A program made the translations under genes and the position numbers. Shown here piece by piece: positions 44,061-52,700 of a DNA stretch of 64,000 nucleotides. Numbering within the stretch: position 1 is the stretch's first letter; every line of letters starts with the position of its first letter. Where the stretch lies: assembly GCF_003149745.1 (NCBI RefSeq), contig NZ_QGEG01000001.1:372001-436000 (forward strand), in the 5' to 3' direction. The notes beneath the pieces are model-generated. The model was not told the DNA's origin. It saw only the letters and a program-made list of their open reading frames with translations, and searched no databases. Source of the DNA: Flagellimonas aquimarina (GTDB lineage Bacteria; Bacteroidota; Bacteroidia; Flavobacteriales; Flavobacteriaceae).

Positions 44061-44756
44061 ATGAAAAAGATTGTTTTATTGTTGCTATTGTTCATAGGTT
44101 TCAATGGTATTTCACAGACCAAAAATGAGCTTTTAGCGCATTATGAGGCATTTTACAAAGAAATGCGATTACAAGGAGATGTTAGCGGTGTTATCAACTC
44201 TTTGACACATTTAAATGTGCTTGCACCCTCTAAAGAACGTAGAGATACATTGGCCTTTGTCTACATGAACAACAATCAGCATATGCAGGCTTTGAACACT
44301 ATCGGAATTGAAAAGAAAGATGATGATTCTGATTTAGCCGTGCAGGTCAAGGCAGTTTCTTTAAAAGCTTTGAACCAGCCCAAAAGAGCATTGGAACATT
44401 TTGAAATACTTTTTGCTCGTGTTCCATCTGCGTATTTAGCTTACGAATTGGCAGACCTTAATATTCAAACCGGAAACAATGAACGCGCCTCTGTCAACAT
44501 TGAATATGGTATTGCCAATGCCAAAGATGATATGAAATATGCCTTTTATGAAAGACAGCAGCCATACGAAGTTGCCTTAAAAGCAGCTTTTTATCACTTA
44601 CAAGGACTTGTTGCGTACAACAACGACAAAAACAATATTGATAGTGCAATCGCCTCTATTGATGAGGCCCTTAAAATTGATCCAAACTTTAACTTGGCCA
44701 GTTTAAGCAAACAGGCATTGGAATCAAGAAAAGAAAAACCCGAGGGACAAGAATAA
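44061..44756 (+). CDS. Secreted TPR-like protein
   Basis: 231 residues with a signal peptide (IVLLLLLFIGFNGISQ). The mature part is helical with tetratricopeptide-like units (VINSLTHLNVLAPSKERRDTLAFVYMNN, ALNQPKRALEHFEILFARVPSAYLAYELADLNIQTGNNERA, SAIASIDEALKIDPNFNLASLSKQALE). It probably acts as a protein-binding scaffold in the periplasm. No catalytic motif. Convergent with the NTF2-like gene, 5 bp away. Confidence 0.82.
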   Translation: MKKIVLLLLLFIGFNGISQTKNELLAHYEAFYKEMRLQGDVSGVINSLTHLNVLAPSKERRDTLAFVYMNNNQHMQALNTIGIEKKDDDSDLAVQVKAVSLKALNQPKRALEHFEILFARVPSAYLAYELADLNIQTGNNERASVNIEYGIANAKDDMKYAFYERQQPYEVALKAAFYHLQGLVAYNNDKNNIDSAIASIDEALKIDPNFNLASLSKQALESRKEKPEGQE

Positions 44757-44761
44757 AGAAG

Positions 44762-45259
44762 TTATTTCTTTTTAAGATCAAGAAGCATTAAGCTATCCTT
44801 TTCTTTTTTAATTTGAATTAACTCCGCAACGTTTTCGTTGGGTACCGCAATAGAAAGTACATAATGGGCAATCTTCCATTGCCCATTTTCTTTTTTCATT
44901 ACTCCAGAACCTCTGCAAAGTTTCATTTGCGTATCCAATAGCTCATCAAACCAAGCAAAGTCTCCGGCTTTGTTCATGTAGACATTTCGTTCCACAGCTG
45001 TAAAGCTCCATGCTTTCCCCTTATCAAAATATGGTTTGGAAAATTCTTTAAAAGCCGCATTTTGCCAATTTTCAGTTGCGTCTGTGCCAATAAACACACC
45101 ATCATCGGTCATTTTACTAAAATAAGAGTCAAAATCAGCATTTGACGCAGCAAGATGCCAATCATCCAATACTTTGTTTATGTTTTCTTTTTCGTTATTC
45201 TGTGCTTTAATAGTTACCGCTAAAAGCAATAACAGACCCAATATACTTTTACCCTTCAT
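44762..45259 (-). CDS. NTF2-like (SnoaL/DUF4440-type) secreted protein
   Basis: 165 residues with a signal peptide (SILGLLLLLAVTIKAQ). The NTF2-like cone fold is suggested by KVLDDWHLAASNADFDSYFSKMTDDGVFIGTDATENW, FAWFDELLDT, and GVMKKENGQWKIAHYVLSIAVPNE. Family members bind small ligands or act as isomerase-like enzymes, and no specific role can be given. It overlaps the upstream lipoprotein gene by 11 bp, so the two are coupled. Confidence 0.88.
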   Translation of the reverse strand: MKGKSILGLLLLLAVTIKAQNNEKENINKVLDDWHLAASNADFDSYFSKMTDDGVFIGTDATENWQNAAFKEFSKPYFDKGKAWSFTAVERNVYMNKAGDFAWFDELLDTQMKLCRGSGVMKKENGQWKIAHYVLSIAVPNENVAELIQIKKEKDSLMLLDLKKK

Positions 45260-45746
45260 TTAAAATCAATTTTGTGTCCAATTGGCTATTGACAAGAACA
45301 TTGAACTGTTTACGAAATGCATTGTAAGTTTCCAACATCTCTATAGTTGTTTGTGTGGCATCCCTATTGTCCAAAACATCAGCTTTTACTTTTAGCATGT
45401 AGGTTTTAAGAACCCGTTGCCTACTTTTGATCTGAAACTTATCAAACACCTCTGGGTACTTTCCCTTTTCCAAAAGTTTTTCCTTTTCAATAAGATCATC
45501 AATGGCCAAAATTAGATCCTCATTGTTTCTGGCTTTGTATAAAACATCAAAACTACTGGACAAATTTTTAAACTCCACCCATTCTTCAACAATCACCGTT
45601 GCCTTTGGGTTTATAGTGAGTTTTTTAGGCATTTTTTGATAATTGAAAACAAGTTCATCATTTCCAATATCCAAAGGGGAATCTCCATTTTTTTTACAAC
45701 CCATCAAGATTATAAAAAAAGCCAAAATGCATGATAATTTTCGCAT
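45249..45746 (-). CDS. Lipoprotein of unknown function
   Basis: 165 residues with a lipoprotein signal (SCILAFFIILMGCKKN, acylated Cys near residue 17). The mature part is helical and charged (LYKARNNEDLILAIDDLIEKEKLLEKGKYPEVFDKF, TTIEMLETYNAFRKQFN). No family recognised. Translationally coupled to the NTF2-like gene. Confidence 0.75.
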   Translation of the reverse strand: MRKLSCILAFFIILMGCKKNGDSPLDIGNDELVFNYQKMPKKLTINPKATVIVEEWVEFKNLSSSFDVLYKARNNEDLILAIDDLIEKEKLLEKGKYPEVFDKFQIKSRQRVLKTYMLKVKADVLDNRDATQTTIEMLETYNAFRKQFNVLVNSQLDTKLILNEG

Positions 45747-45810
45747 AGGCGAATGTACAAATTTTAATAAAAGCTATATTTACCAATTAACTAGATTAAC
45801 TTCATTTTAA

Positions 45811-46758
45811 ATGCAAAAACCCATTCTCATTCTTGGCGCTTGTGGCCAAATTGGCACGGAACTTACCATTGAACTAAGGGCTAAATATGGTTCTGAAAAT
45901 GTTGTGGCCAGTGATATTAGAGAAGGTAGTGAATCCTTAATGGCTTCTGGTCCTTTTGAGTTGTTGGATGCCACAAATTACGAGGCCATTGAAGACGTGG
46001 TCATGCATTATGAAATTGATGAAGTATACTTAATGGCGGCCATGTTAAGTGCCACCGCTGAAAAGTTTCCCATGAGGGCCTGGAATCTAAACATGAATTC
46101 CTTATTCAATGTCCTTAATCTAGCAAAAGACCGAAAAATAAACAAAATCTTCTGGCCTTCCAGCATTGCCGTTTTTGGTCCTAATACTCCTAAAGAGCAT
46201 ACGCCACAAAACACAATTATGGAGCCTAGTACCGTTTATGGTATTAGCAAACAATCTGGCGAGCGTTGGTGCGAATATTATTTTAATAAGTTTGGAGTGG
46301 ATGTACGTAGCGTACGATATCCAGGGCTAATTAGTTGGAAGACCATGCCTGGTGGAGGAACTACGGACTATGCTGTAGAAATATATCATGAAGCATTGAA
46401 AAAAGGAACTTATTCCTGTTTTTTGAATGAAAGCACCAAATTGCCCATGATGTATATGGATGATGCCATTAGGGCAACCATAGGTTTAATGGAAAGTGAT
46501 CCTGAAAAACTGAGTGTTAGGTCCTCATACAACTTGGGAAGCATGAGTTTTGCTCCAAAAGAAATAACACAAAGCATTCAAAAGCACATTCCTGGTTTTA
46601 AAGTGACCTATGCGCCAGATTTTAGGCAGGAAATAGCTGATTCATGGCCAAGCAGTATCGATGACACCACTGCAAAAAAAGATTGGAATTGGAAACCGGC
46701 ATTTGATTTGGACAGTACCACGGGAGAAATGCTAGATAATTTGAAAAAGACTTCCTAA
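45811..46758 (+). CDS. SDR-type L-threonine 3-dehydrogenase
   Basis: 315 residues. The N-terminal nucleotide site is ILILGACGQIGTELTIEL. The catalytic Tyr and Lys lie in VYGISKQSGERWCEYYF. The family-specific RYPGLISWKTMPGGGTTDYAVEIYHEAL and a later SSIDDTTAKKDWNWKP distinguish the bacterial/archaeal epimerase-type threonine dehydrogenase from zinc-dependent Tdh. It oxidises threonine to 2-amino-3-ketobutyrate with NAD+. Monocistronic. Confidence 0.93.
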   Translation: MQKPILILGACGQIGTELTIELRAKYGSENVVASDIREGSESLMASGPFELLDATNYEAIEDVVMHYEIDEVYLMAAMLSATAEKFPMRAWNLNMNSLFNVLNLAKDRKINKIFWPSSIAVFGPNTPKEHTPQNTIMEPSTVYGISKQSGERWCEYYFNKFGVDVRSVRYPGLISWKTMPGGGTTDYAVEIYHEALKKGTYSCFLNESTKLPMMYMDDAIRATIGLMESDPEKLSVRSSYNLGSMSFAPKEITQSIQKHIPGFKVTYAPDFRQEIADSWPSSIDDTTAKKDWNWKPAFDLDSTTGEMLDNLKKTS

Positions 46759-46783
46759 GAAGAACATGCTCTTCTTACGGACA

Positions 46784-47212
46784 CTATTTGTTTTCAATAT
46801 CGGACTTCCCGCCCGTCTTTTTGAACAACTTTATAAGATGTATTTCAACCCCCTTATCAATGGGTTTTAGCATATCGTACATATTAAGTGCTACCACACT
46901 TGCACCGTGCATGGCCTCAACCTCAACTCCAGTTTTGTAAAAGGTTTTTACCATGATTTTTATTATGATGTCAAGACCATCTATTTCGTAGTCTATTGCG
47001 CAATGTTCAACTGGTAAAGGATGGCAATCTGGTAATAGATCTGCTGTTTTTTTAACACCCAAAAAACCGGCTGCTTTGCTCATAGCAAAGACATCTCCTT
47101 TGGGTACAGTTCCTTTTTTAATGGCATCTATGGTCACCAATGAGCTTACTTTAACAATTGCTTGGGCAACTGCTGTTCTATAGGTGGACTGTTTCTGTGT
47201 AATGTCAACCAT
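46784..47212 (-). CDS. moaC: Cyclic pyranopterin monophosphate synthase MoaC
   Basis: 142 residues. Motifs KGDVFAMSKAAGFLGVKKTADLLPDCHPLPVE and KTGVEVEAMHGASVVALNMYDMLKPIDKG include the conserved Asp, Cys-His-Pro and Lys residues of the active site. MoaC converts the MoaA product to cyclic pyranopterin phosphate in molybdenum cofactor synthesis. Slightly shorter than E. coli MoaC, as is usual in this group. It starts 4 bp after the moaE stop codon; the two are one operon. The cofactor would serve the molybdenum hydroxylase at 14.9-17.6 kb. Confidence 0.95.
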   Translation of the reverse strand: MVDITQKQSTYRTAVAQAIVKVSSLVTIDAIKKGTVPKGDVFAMSKAAGFLGVKKTADLLPDCHPLPVEHCAIDYEIDGLDIIIKIMVKTFYKTGVEVEAMHGASVVALNMYDMLKPIDKGVEIHLIKLFKKTGGKSDIENK

Positions 47213-47216
47213 TATC

Positions 47217-47657
47217 TTAGGTATTTACTTTCCATTGATAGGAATCATCTTCAAAAAGTTCTTTTCCAAAAACAGGCACATGGGCCTTTATTTCTTCAAC
47301 TACGAATTCCAGCGCTTCAAATGCTGTTCTTCTATGGGGGGAAGAGACAAAAACAAAAAGACATATTTCGCCAACACCTACTTTTCCCAAACTATGATAG
47401 ATATGCATGCAAGTGATGTCAAATTTATCAAAGGTCTTTTCCCTTATCTCATGAAATTTTAAGTTGGCCATTTCTTCATAGGCAGTATATTCTATGGCAC
47501 CTACAGTTTTACCTTCAATTTTATCCGCGCGTACCTGACCTAAAAAAATATCGTGCGCTCCAATCTGGGTTTTGGATTGATGTTTTTGGATAGAACTTGC
47601 TATAAAGTCAGGACTTATAGCACCTTTCCTGAATACATTCTTTATTTTCTTTTCCAT
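47217..47657 (-). CDS. moaE: Molybdopterin synthase catalytic subunit MoaE
   Basis: 146 residues. Conserved parts are DIFLGQVRADKIEGKTVGAIEYTAYEEMA, HSLGKVGVGEICLFVFVSSPHRRTAFEALEFVVEEIKAHVPVFGKELFEDDSYQW. These include the His-Arg-Arg of the substrate site and the Lys of the PVFGKE motif. With MoaD it inserts the dithiolene sulfurs into precursor Z. moaD is not in this window. Upstream of moaC in the same operon. The 5' side runs into the palindromic-repeat block. Confidence 0.95.
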   Translation of the reverse strand: MEKKIKNVFRKGAISPDFIASSIQKHQSKTQIGAHDIFLGQVRADKIEGKTVGAIEYTAYEEMANLKFHEIREKTFDKFDITCMHIYHSLGKVGVGEICLFVFVSSPHRRTAFEALEFVVEEIKAHVPVFGKELFEDDSYQWKVNT

Positions 47658-47761
47658 AGAAAATGAATTTATGCTAAGGTAGCTAAGAAAGTTGAAAGCT
47701 AAGAGTGAGGAAAGAACAATCTCTAACCATTTTAGTGCGGCTTTTTTAACGTATTATCCTT

Positions 47762-48127
47762 ATTATTTTTAGATTTCTCGTCGCTGCGCTCACTCGAAAT
47801 GACAATGGAGGGTTCTTAGTCATTACGAACGCATGTGAGAAATCTCACCGTGGTTTTCTCAGATTTCTCAATCCATGCTACGCATCTCATATCGAAATGA
47901 CACTGTTCCTCTTTTTGTCATGCCGAACAGAGGTGAAGAATCTCATTACCCATTTTAGATTTCTCATCGCTGTACTCACTCGAAATGACTTTTCCCTGTC
48001 GTTTCGAACCGAATAGAATGAGCGTGAGAAATCTCACCGTGGCTTTCTTAGATTTCTCAGTCGTCACACTCCTTCGAAATGACAGGTGATTTTGTGTCAT
48101 TTCGAGCGAAGGGAGAAATCTATATCA
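47762..48127. repeat. Palindromic repeat block 1 (upstream of GIY-YIG gene stop)
   Basis: This non-coding block consists of imperfect copies of a unit beginning AGATTTCTC followed by a variable CGCTGCGCTCACT-type stretch and TCGAAATGAC. Arms occur at 47771, 47861, 47957 and 48050. Each is answered downstream by an opposite arm such as TCATTTCGAGCGAAG, then GAGAAATCT. The arms can fold into long hairpins. The block runs up to the GIY-YIG stop codon; its last hairpin directly follows that gene on the minus strand. Confidence 0.85.
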
Positions 48128-48419
48128 CCTGATGATTTAAAAACTCCCAATCTGGATTAAAAGAAGTTATCAATTTATTCTTTTTCTCCCTACGCCATTT
48201 TTTGAGTTCTTTTTCTCTTTGGATTGCCGTTTCTATATCTTCAAAACCCTCATAATACACCAGATAATAACAATTGTATTTTCCCGCGAACGATTTTTTA
48301 GCGTTTTGACTGTCAAAATAGTGTTGGGAAAGCCTTTTTTGGATGTTATTGGTAATACCTATATAAAGTGTAGTTTTATTTTCATTGGTAGTAATGTAGA
48401 CAAAGTAGGCATGGAACAT
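48120..48419 (-). CDS. GIY-YIG nuclease (UPF0213/YhbQ-like)
   Basis: 99 residues. The single-domain GIY-YIG fold is shown by FVYITTNENKTTLYIGITNNIQKRLSQH (the GIY and YIG elements appear as VYI and YIG, with the catalytic Arg in KRL). It continues with CYYLVYYEGFEDIETAIQREKELKKW, which has the Glu metal ligand, and the end KLITSFNPDWEFLN. Function of this small family is unsettled. It is enclosed on both sides by the same palindromic repeats, with only about 15 bp between its start and block 2. Confidence 0.9.
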   Translation of the reverse strand: MFHAYFVYITTNENKTTLYIGITNNIQKRLSQHYFDSQNAKKSFAGKYNCYYLVYYEGFEDIETAIQREKELKKWRREKKNKLITSFNPDWEFLNHQVI

Positions 48420-48433
48420 GAATAAATATAGCT

Positions 48434-48886
48434 GTTTTAGATTTCTCCATCGCTGCGCTCACTCGAAATGACACTGTTCCCTTTTTTTGTCATTTCCAAT
48501 GGAGGTAAGGAATCTCATTACCTCTTTTAGATTTCTCGTCGCTGCGCTCACTCGAAATGACCTTTGGTCTCCACGTCATTTCGAACCGAATAGAATGAGC
48601 GTGAGAAATCTCACCGTGGCTTTCTTAGATTTCTCAATCGCTGCGCTCATTTCGAAATGACACTGCCTTTTTTGTTATTCCCAACGGAGGTGAGGAATCT
48701 CATTATCTATTTTAGATTTCTCGTCGCTGCGCTCACTCGAAATGACAATTGAGGGTTCTCAGAGTCATTACGAACGCATGTGACAAATCTCACTCTAAGA
48801 TTTCTAGATTTCTCAGTCGTCACACTCCTTCGAAATGACAGGTGATTTTGTGTCATTTCGAGCAAAGCGAGAAATCTAACCCATTA
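48434..48886. repeat. Palindromic repeat block 2 (upstream of GIY-YIG gene start)
   Basis: The same repeat family as block 1, in the same orientation and similar order. Arms start at 48439, 48529, 48627, 48714 and 48807. A segment of roughly 60 bp around 48583-48640 is almost identical to 48000-48060 in block 1. The closing arms of both blocks (TGACAGGTGATTTTGTGTC) also match, so the blocks look like diverged duplicates on either side of the nuclease gene. Confidence 0.85.
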
Positions 48887-48907
48887 TTAATATAAGTTTA
48901 TAACCCA

Positions 48908-48936
48908 AAAGCCACGACTATAACAGTTATGGCTTT
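48908..48936 (-). terminator. Possible terminator after the island operon
   Basis: Inverted repeat AAAGCCA / TGGCTTT with a 15-nt loop, 88 bp past the stop codon of the last gene of the RHS operon on the minus strand. It is followed by TTTTGGG. Modest stem, so low confidence. The remaining bases up to 49023 hold nothing else recognisable. Confidence 0.4.
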
Positions 48937-49023
48937 ATCATTTGGTCTTCTCAAGCTAACCCACCGACTACCCACACCTGTACTGAGTTTGACGAAGTAG
49001 ACTAGAGAGCTAGAAGATATTTT

Positions 49024-49713
49024 TCAAATTTTACCATCTAAATATGAATCAAAATCAAATATTCCTGATTCTAGTGCTTTAAAAAATGCTTCTTTGTTTT
49101 CAAAGATTTTTTCAATTTTAAATGGGTCATGAAACATTCCATATATACTGCCATTTGTATCAATAGATATATAGTTACCGTCCTCCATATCTTTAATCAC
49201 ATAAAACTTTTTTTTATCAATTTCAATTTCAAATGTCTGTTCAATATCCAACACCTTATCAATATCTTCTGAAACTTCACCAATAATTTTCACTAAAGAG
49301 TCAAAATCACTATTATTAAAGTGTTTTTCGTTTAACTGGGAAATGTCAATTTTGCTTAAATCTAAATCCGAATAATTACTAGCTACTTTAAAACCTGAAA
49401 TCATTCCATTTACGATATCTAATTCAACAGATTCATATTCCTTTGTTCTCTTATTCCAAATCAACATATTCCTAATAATGAAGAACCTAGGAAGGTTTTT
49501 ATTGTAAAAAAGGTTTTCAATTTTTGCGTTTAGAGTTAACATATAAACTCCTTCTTCTTCACTAGTTGGGTTTGGTTTTTTATCAAGAATGAAATCTTTG
49601 TTTGCCTGATTTTCAAGATAAGGATATCTATCAAGTAGATTTTCCACTAGGGAAGAAAGGAAGATATAATCTTCTTTCTTTATTTGTTTCTTCTTTTTCA
49701 AAAATCCTAACAT
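49024..49713 (-). CDS. Predicted immunity protein for the RHS toxin
   Basis: 229 residues, no signal peptide, acidic and A+T-rich in coding. The start codon directly abuts the toxin gene's stop codon. A hydrophobic/aromatic middle (NLPRFFIIRNMLIWNKRTKEYESVELD) and a C-terminus reading GSIYGMFHDPFKIEKIFENKEAFFKAL are reminiscent of SMI1/KNR4 (SUKH) immunity proteins, but I cannot assign the family with certainty. A cytoplasmic protein placed immediately after a polymorphic toxin gene is the normal position for an immunity factor. Confidence 0.6.
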   Translation of the reverse strand: MLGFLKKKKQIKKEDYIFLSSLVENLLDRYPYLENQANKDFILDKKPNPTSEEEGVYMLTLNAKIENLFYNKNLPRFFIIRNMLIWNKRTKEYESVELDIVNGMISGFKVASNYSDLDLSKIDISQLNEKHFNNSDFDSLVKIIGEVSEDIDKVLDIEQTFEIEIDKKKFYVIKDMEDGNYISIDTNGSIYGMFHDPFKIEKIFENKEAFFKALESGIFDFDSYLDGKI

Positions 49714-52700
49714 TTACTTCCATTTTAGATTATAAACCTCTTTAGCCCAAGCCGGAGCAAAACGTGCTCTATATGGGTCCTGTTTAGCATGGTCTAAACT
49801 ATTAATTCTTTTCAAGTTAACTCTATTATTTATTAGCCAATCAGGTAAATCAAATTCTTTTTGGGCCCTTTGAGGAATAAATCTATGGTGAAGCTCTTCA
49901 TACTGTTTCCAAACTTTACCTGTTTGTCGATTTGTAATTACATCTAATTCCTGTTTCTTTCTTTTAGACCAAAAAGACTTTTTATATTGTTGAAATGTTT
50001 TTCCTCCTCTAGGCAAACGTTTTCCAACACTTTTTGCAGTCTTTTTCAATAACGATCTCCCTCCTACTTTAATCCCCGTCTTTACTGCTCCTTTTAAAAC
50101 AGAAGCACTTCCCAGTGTAAAAACATCTAAAACAAGGAACCCTGCCCCAAGTGCCACCTGCCAACCGTTACCATCGCGTATCCCTTGATAAATATCTTTG
50201 CCGCTCCCTACAAATGGTATAAAATCCATTGCTGTATCCAAAACATCTTCAGTGGTAATGGTAAAGCCTTCGCTTATGGGTTCAGTAGGACCACCCGCCT
50301 CGGGGTTGTATTCCCAACCGTCCGGTTTTGGTATGCCCTGTAACGGATCGGCGCGGCCCGTTAACGAAATACCCGTTGGGACCACATTTTGATATGAGAA
50401 ATTATTCCCCAAGGTATAGTTGATCACACTACCTGCCGCATCTACGGCCGGTATATCCAATGCTACAAGCCCGCCATCGTTAAAGGCCGACCGTTTGCCA
50501 GAAGATGACATGCTCGATGCCGCTTGGGTATTGTTCTGTACATTGCCCGGTGCTGGAGCGGGGCCCGTATTGGAACTTGATGAATACCCAACATCCGGTG
50601 CCGAGAATATTCCCAAATCCAAAAAGCTATCTGCAATAATTAGCGCTCCCAAACCAACCGTAACCCATTTTGCAATAATTGCAAACAAACCAATTTCTGC
50701 ACCGCCCAAAAAGAATTCCCCACTTGGATCCACATACGAAAGTGGATTATTGAACGCATACCCATAACGGTTGTAACTTTGGGTATTAAAGGGTTCTTGT
50801 ATGTAATTGTCAGGGCTTAAAAAACGTCCCAATTGGGCATCATACATACGCCCGTTCATATGGATCAGGCCAACTTCAAAAAAGTGTTCGTGGCCGGTAT
50901 AGCCCCTACCCAACAAAGCGGTATGGTCAAAAGTAGTGCCAGCGCCACTGTCCAAAAATTGATCTACGCTCCCCCAAGCGCCAAATTGGCGTTCTTCCTT
51001 AACATCGCCATCGGCATCGGTTATGGCCAAAATACTGCCTAGATAGTCCCGGTGCAAGTAATGGTATTCGTCCAAATTTCCACCACCTTCTTGTTTAATA
51101 TGTACTACTGGGGCCGTGTATGCATCACCGCCTACATAGGTTACAATCTTGGAGGTACCTGCTTGGGTATCTTGTACAATTTCAGCAGGTATAATAGCGG
51201 AATAATGCTTTACAAACCTGCGCAATGCCTGGTCTTGTTGCTCCCCACCATAATAGGCCGTACTGCGGTTCATGAGTGGGCCATATTCAAAGCTTACCCG
51301 TCCATGTCCCGTTTGGTGGATCTCTACCGGTTTCTTAAAAGCATTGTAACTGATCTGCTGGGTGGGATGCTGTTGGAAATATGTATCTCCTGCAGAATTG
51401 GGGTCAATCTCCGTTAAGCGGTATTTTTTGTTGGTATTACCATACACATAATCGCCTAAAGCGTCATTATTATCTACGTTACCGTTGTTCTTGTAGGTTT
51501 TGGCATGAGATACATCCCCGCTAATGTCGATCAACCGATCCTGAATGTCATAATTAAATGTTTCCTGCCAACTAAAGCCAAAATTTTCCCTAGAGTTTAA
51601 ATTGCCTCGTTGTACATTAAAATCGTACTCGGTATGCAATGCTACCGTAGGGTTAGGAGCTGTGCCACTTTCTTTGTCCTCAATCTTGGTAAGATATCCA
51701 TAAGCATCATACGTCTTTGCTTGGGTTATTCCATTGCCCAAATTTACGGTCAGCTCTTGACCCCTAGCATTAATTTCACTGAGCTCCCAGAGTTTAAGGG
51801 GGGTGCCTTCGTTCCATATCTCCGTTAAAATACCCGAGGTATCGTACTCATTACGCGTAGTAATTGCTTTGGAGATACCACCCGCTAAAGTGGAAATCTG
51901 CTCTTCTTTCCATACTCTACCATAGGTAGGATCATAAGTAATTTCATACTCAAAACTGGCCAATCCGGTGTTTTCAGTTATCTTTTTGGGTCTTTCATAG
52001 GTATCATAGAAATATTCGTAGAGATATGTTCTTCCCGCATTTAGATTATCGGTACCTGTAATCTTTTTCAGCTGTTTTGTAGTGGCCTCATGATACTCAT
52101 AGGTAAGGGATAAATCTGTAAAATCACCCGTAATGGTCTTGGAGGTTACTTTTCCTTCTCCATCATATTGATATGTTGTGGTACCTTTAGGAGAGGTCTG
52201 CTCTAAAAGCTCCCCGTAATTATTGTACTTATAGGTATAGTTCCCCGCTGAGGGGTCATTTAAACTGGTTTTGCGGCCCCAGCCATCTACTCCAACGGTC
52301 ACCAAATTACCCCCATAATCGGCAGACTTCAGTTGGCCACTGGCATGGTAGGTATAGTCAATGGTACCTCCTAGATCCACTACCTTAATGGTATTGCCCA
52401 GGGCATCTAAGGTAGTGGTCACGTTTTTAACCCCATCATTGACCGTAGAAGAAAGCCCTGAATATGAGGTGACCGTTATATTTCTACCGGTGTAGAGTTG
52501 TTGCGAAACCACTCTACTATATTCATCAAAATTGGTTACATTCCACTGGCTTGGTGATCCTTTATGTGGCTCACTTTCCTTAATAAGCCTTCCACTTGCA
52601 TCGTATTCATAACTTGTGTAAGACCATTCGTTGTTGAGACTTAACGCTCCTGTTTTTATTTCCCAGCCAAATGCGTTAAATGTACTTTCCTCTTTACTGC

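Noticed and set aside
47762..48886. Repeats resembling a CRISPR array.
   Set aside because: Units are irregular, palindromic and of variable spacing, with no unique equal-length spacers and no cas genes.
48981..49008. Short stretch CTGTACTGAGTTTGACGAAG as another dispersed repeat family.
   Set aside because: Only a single copy in the window, so repeat status cannot be supported here.
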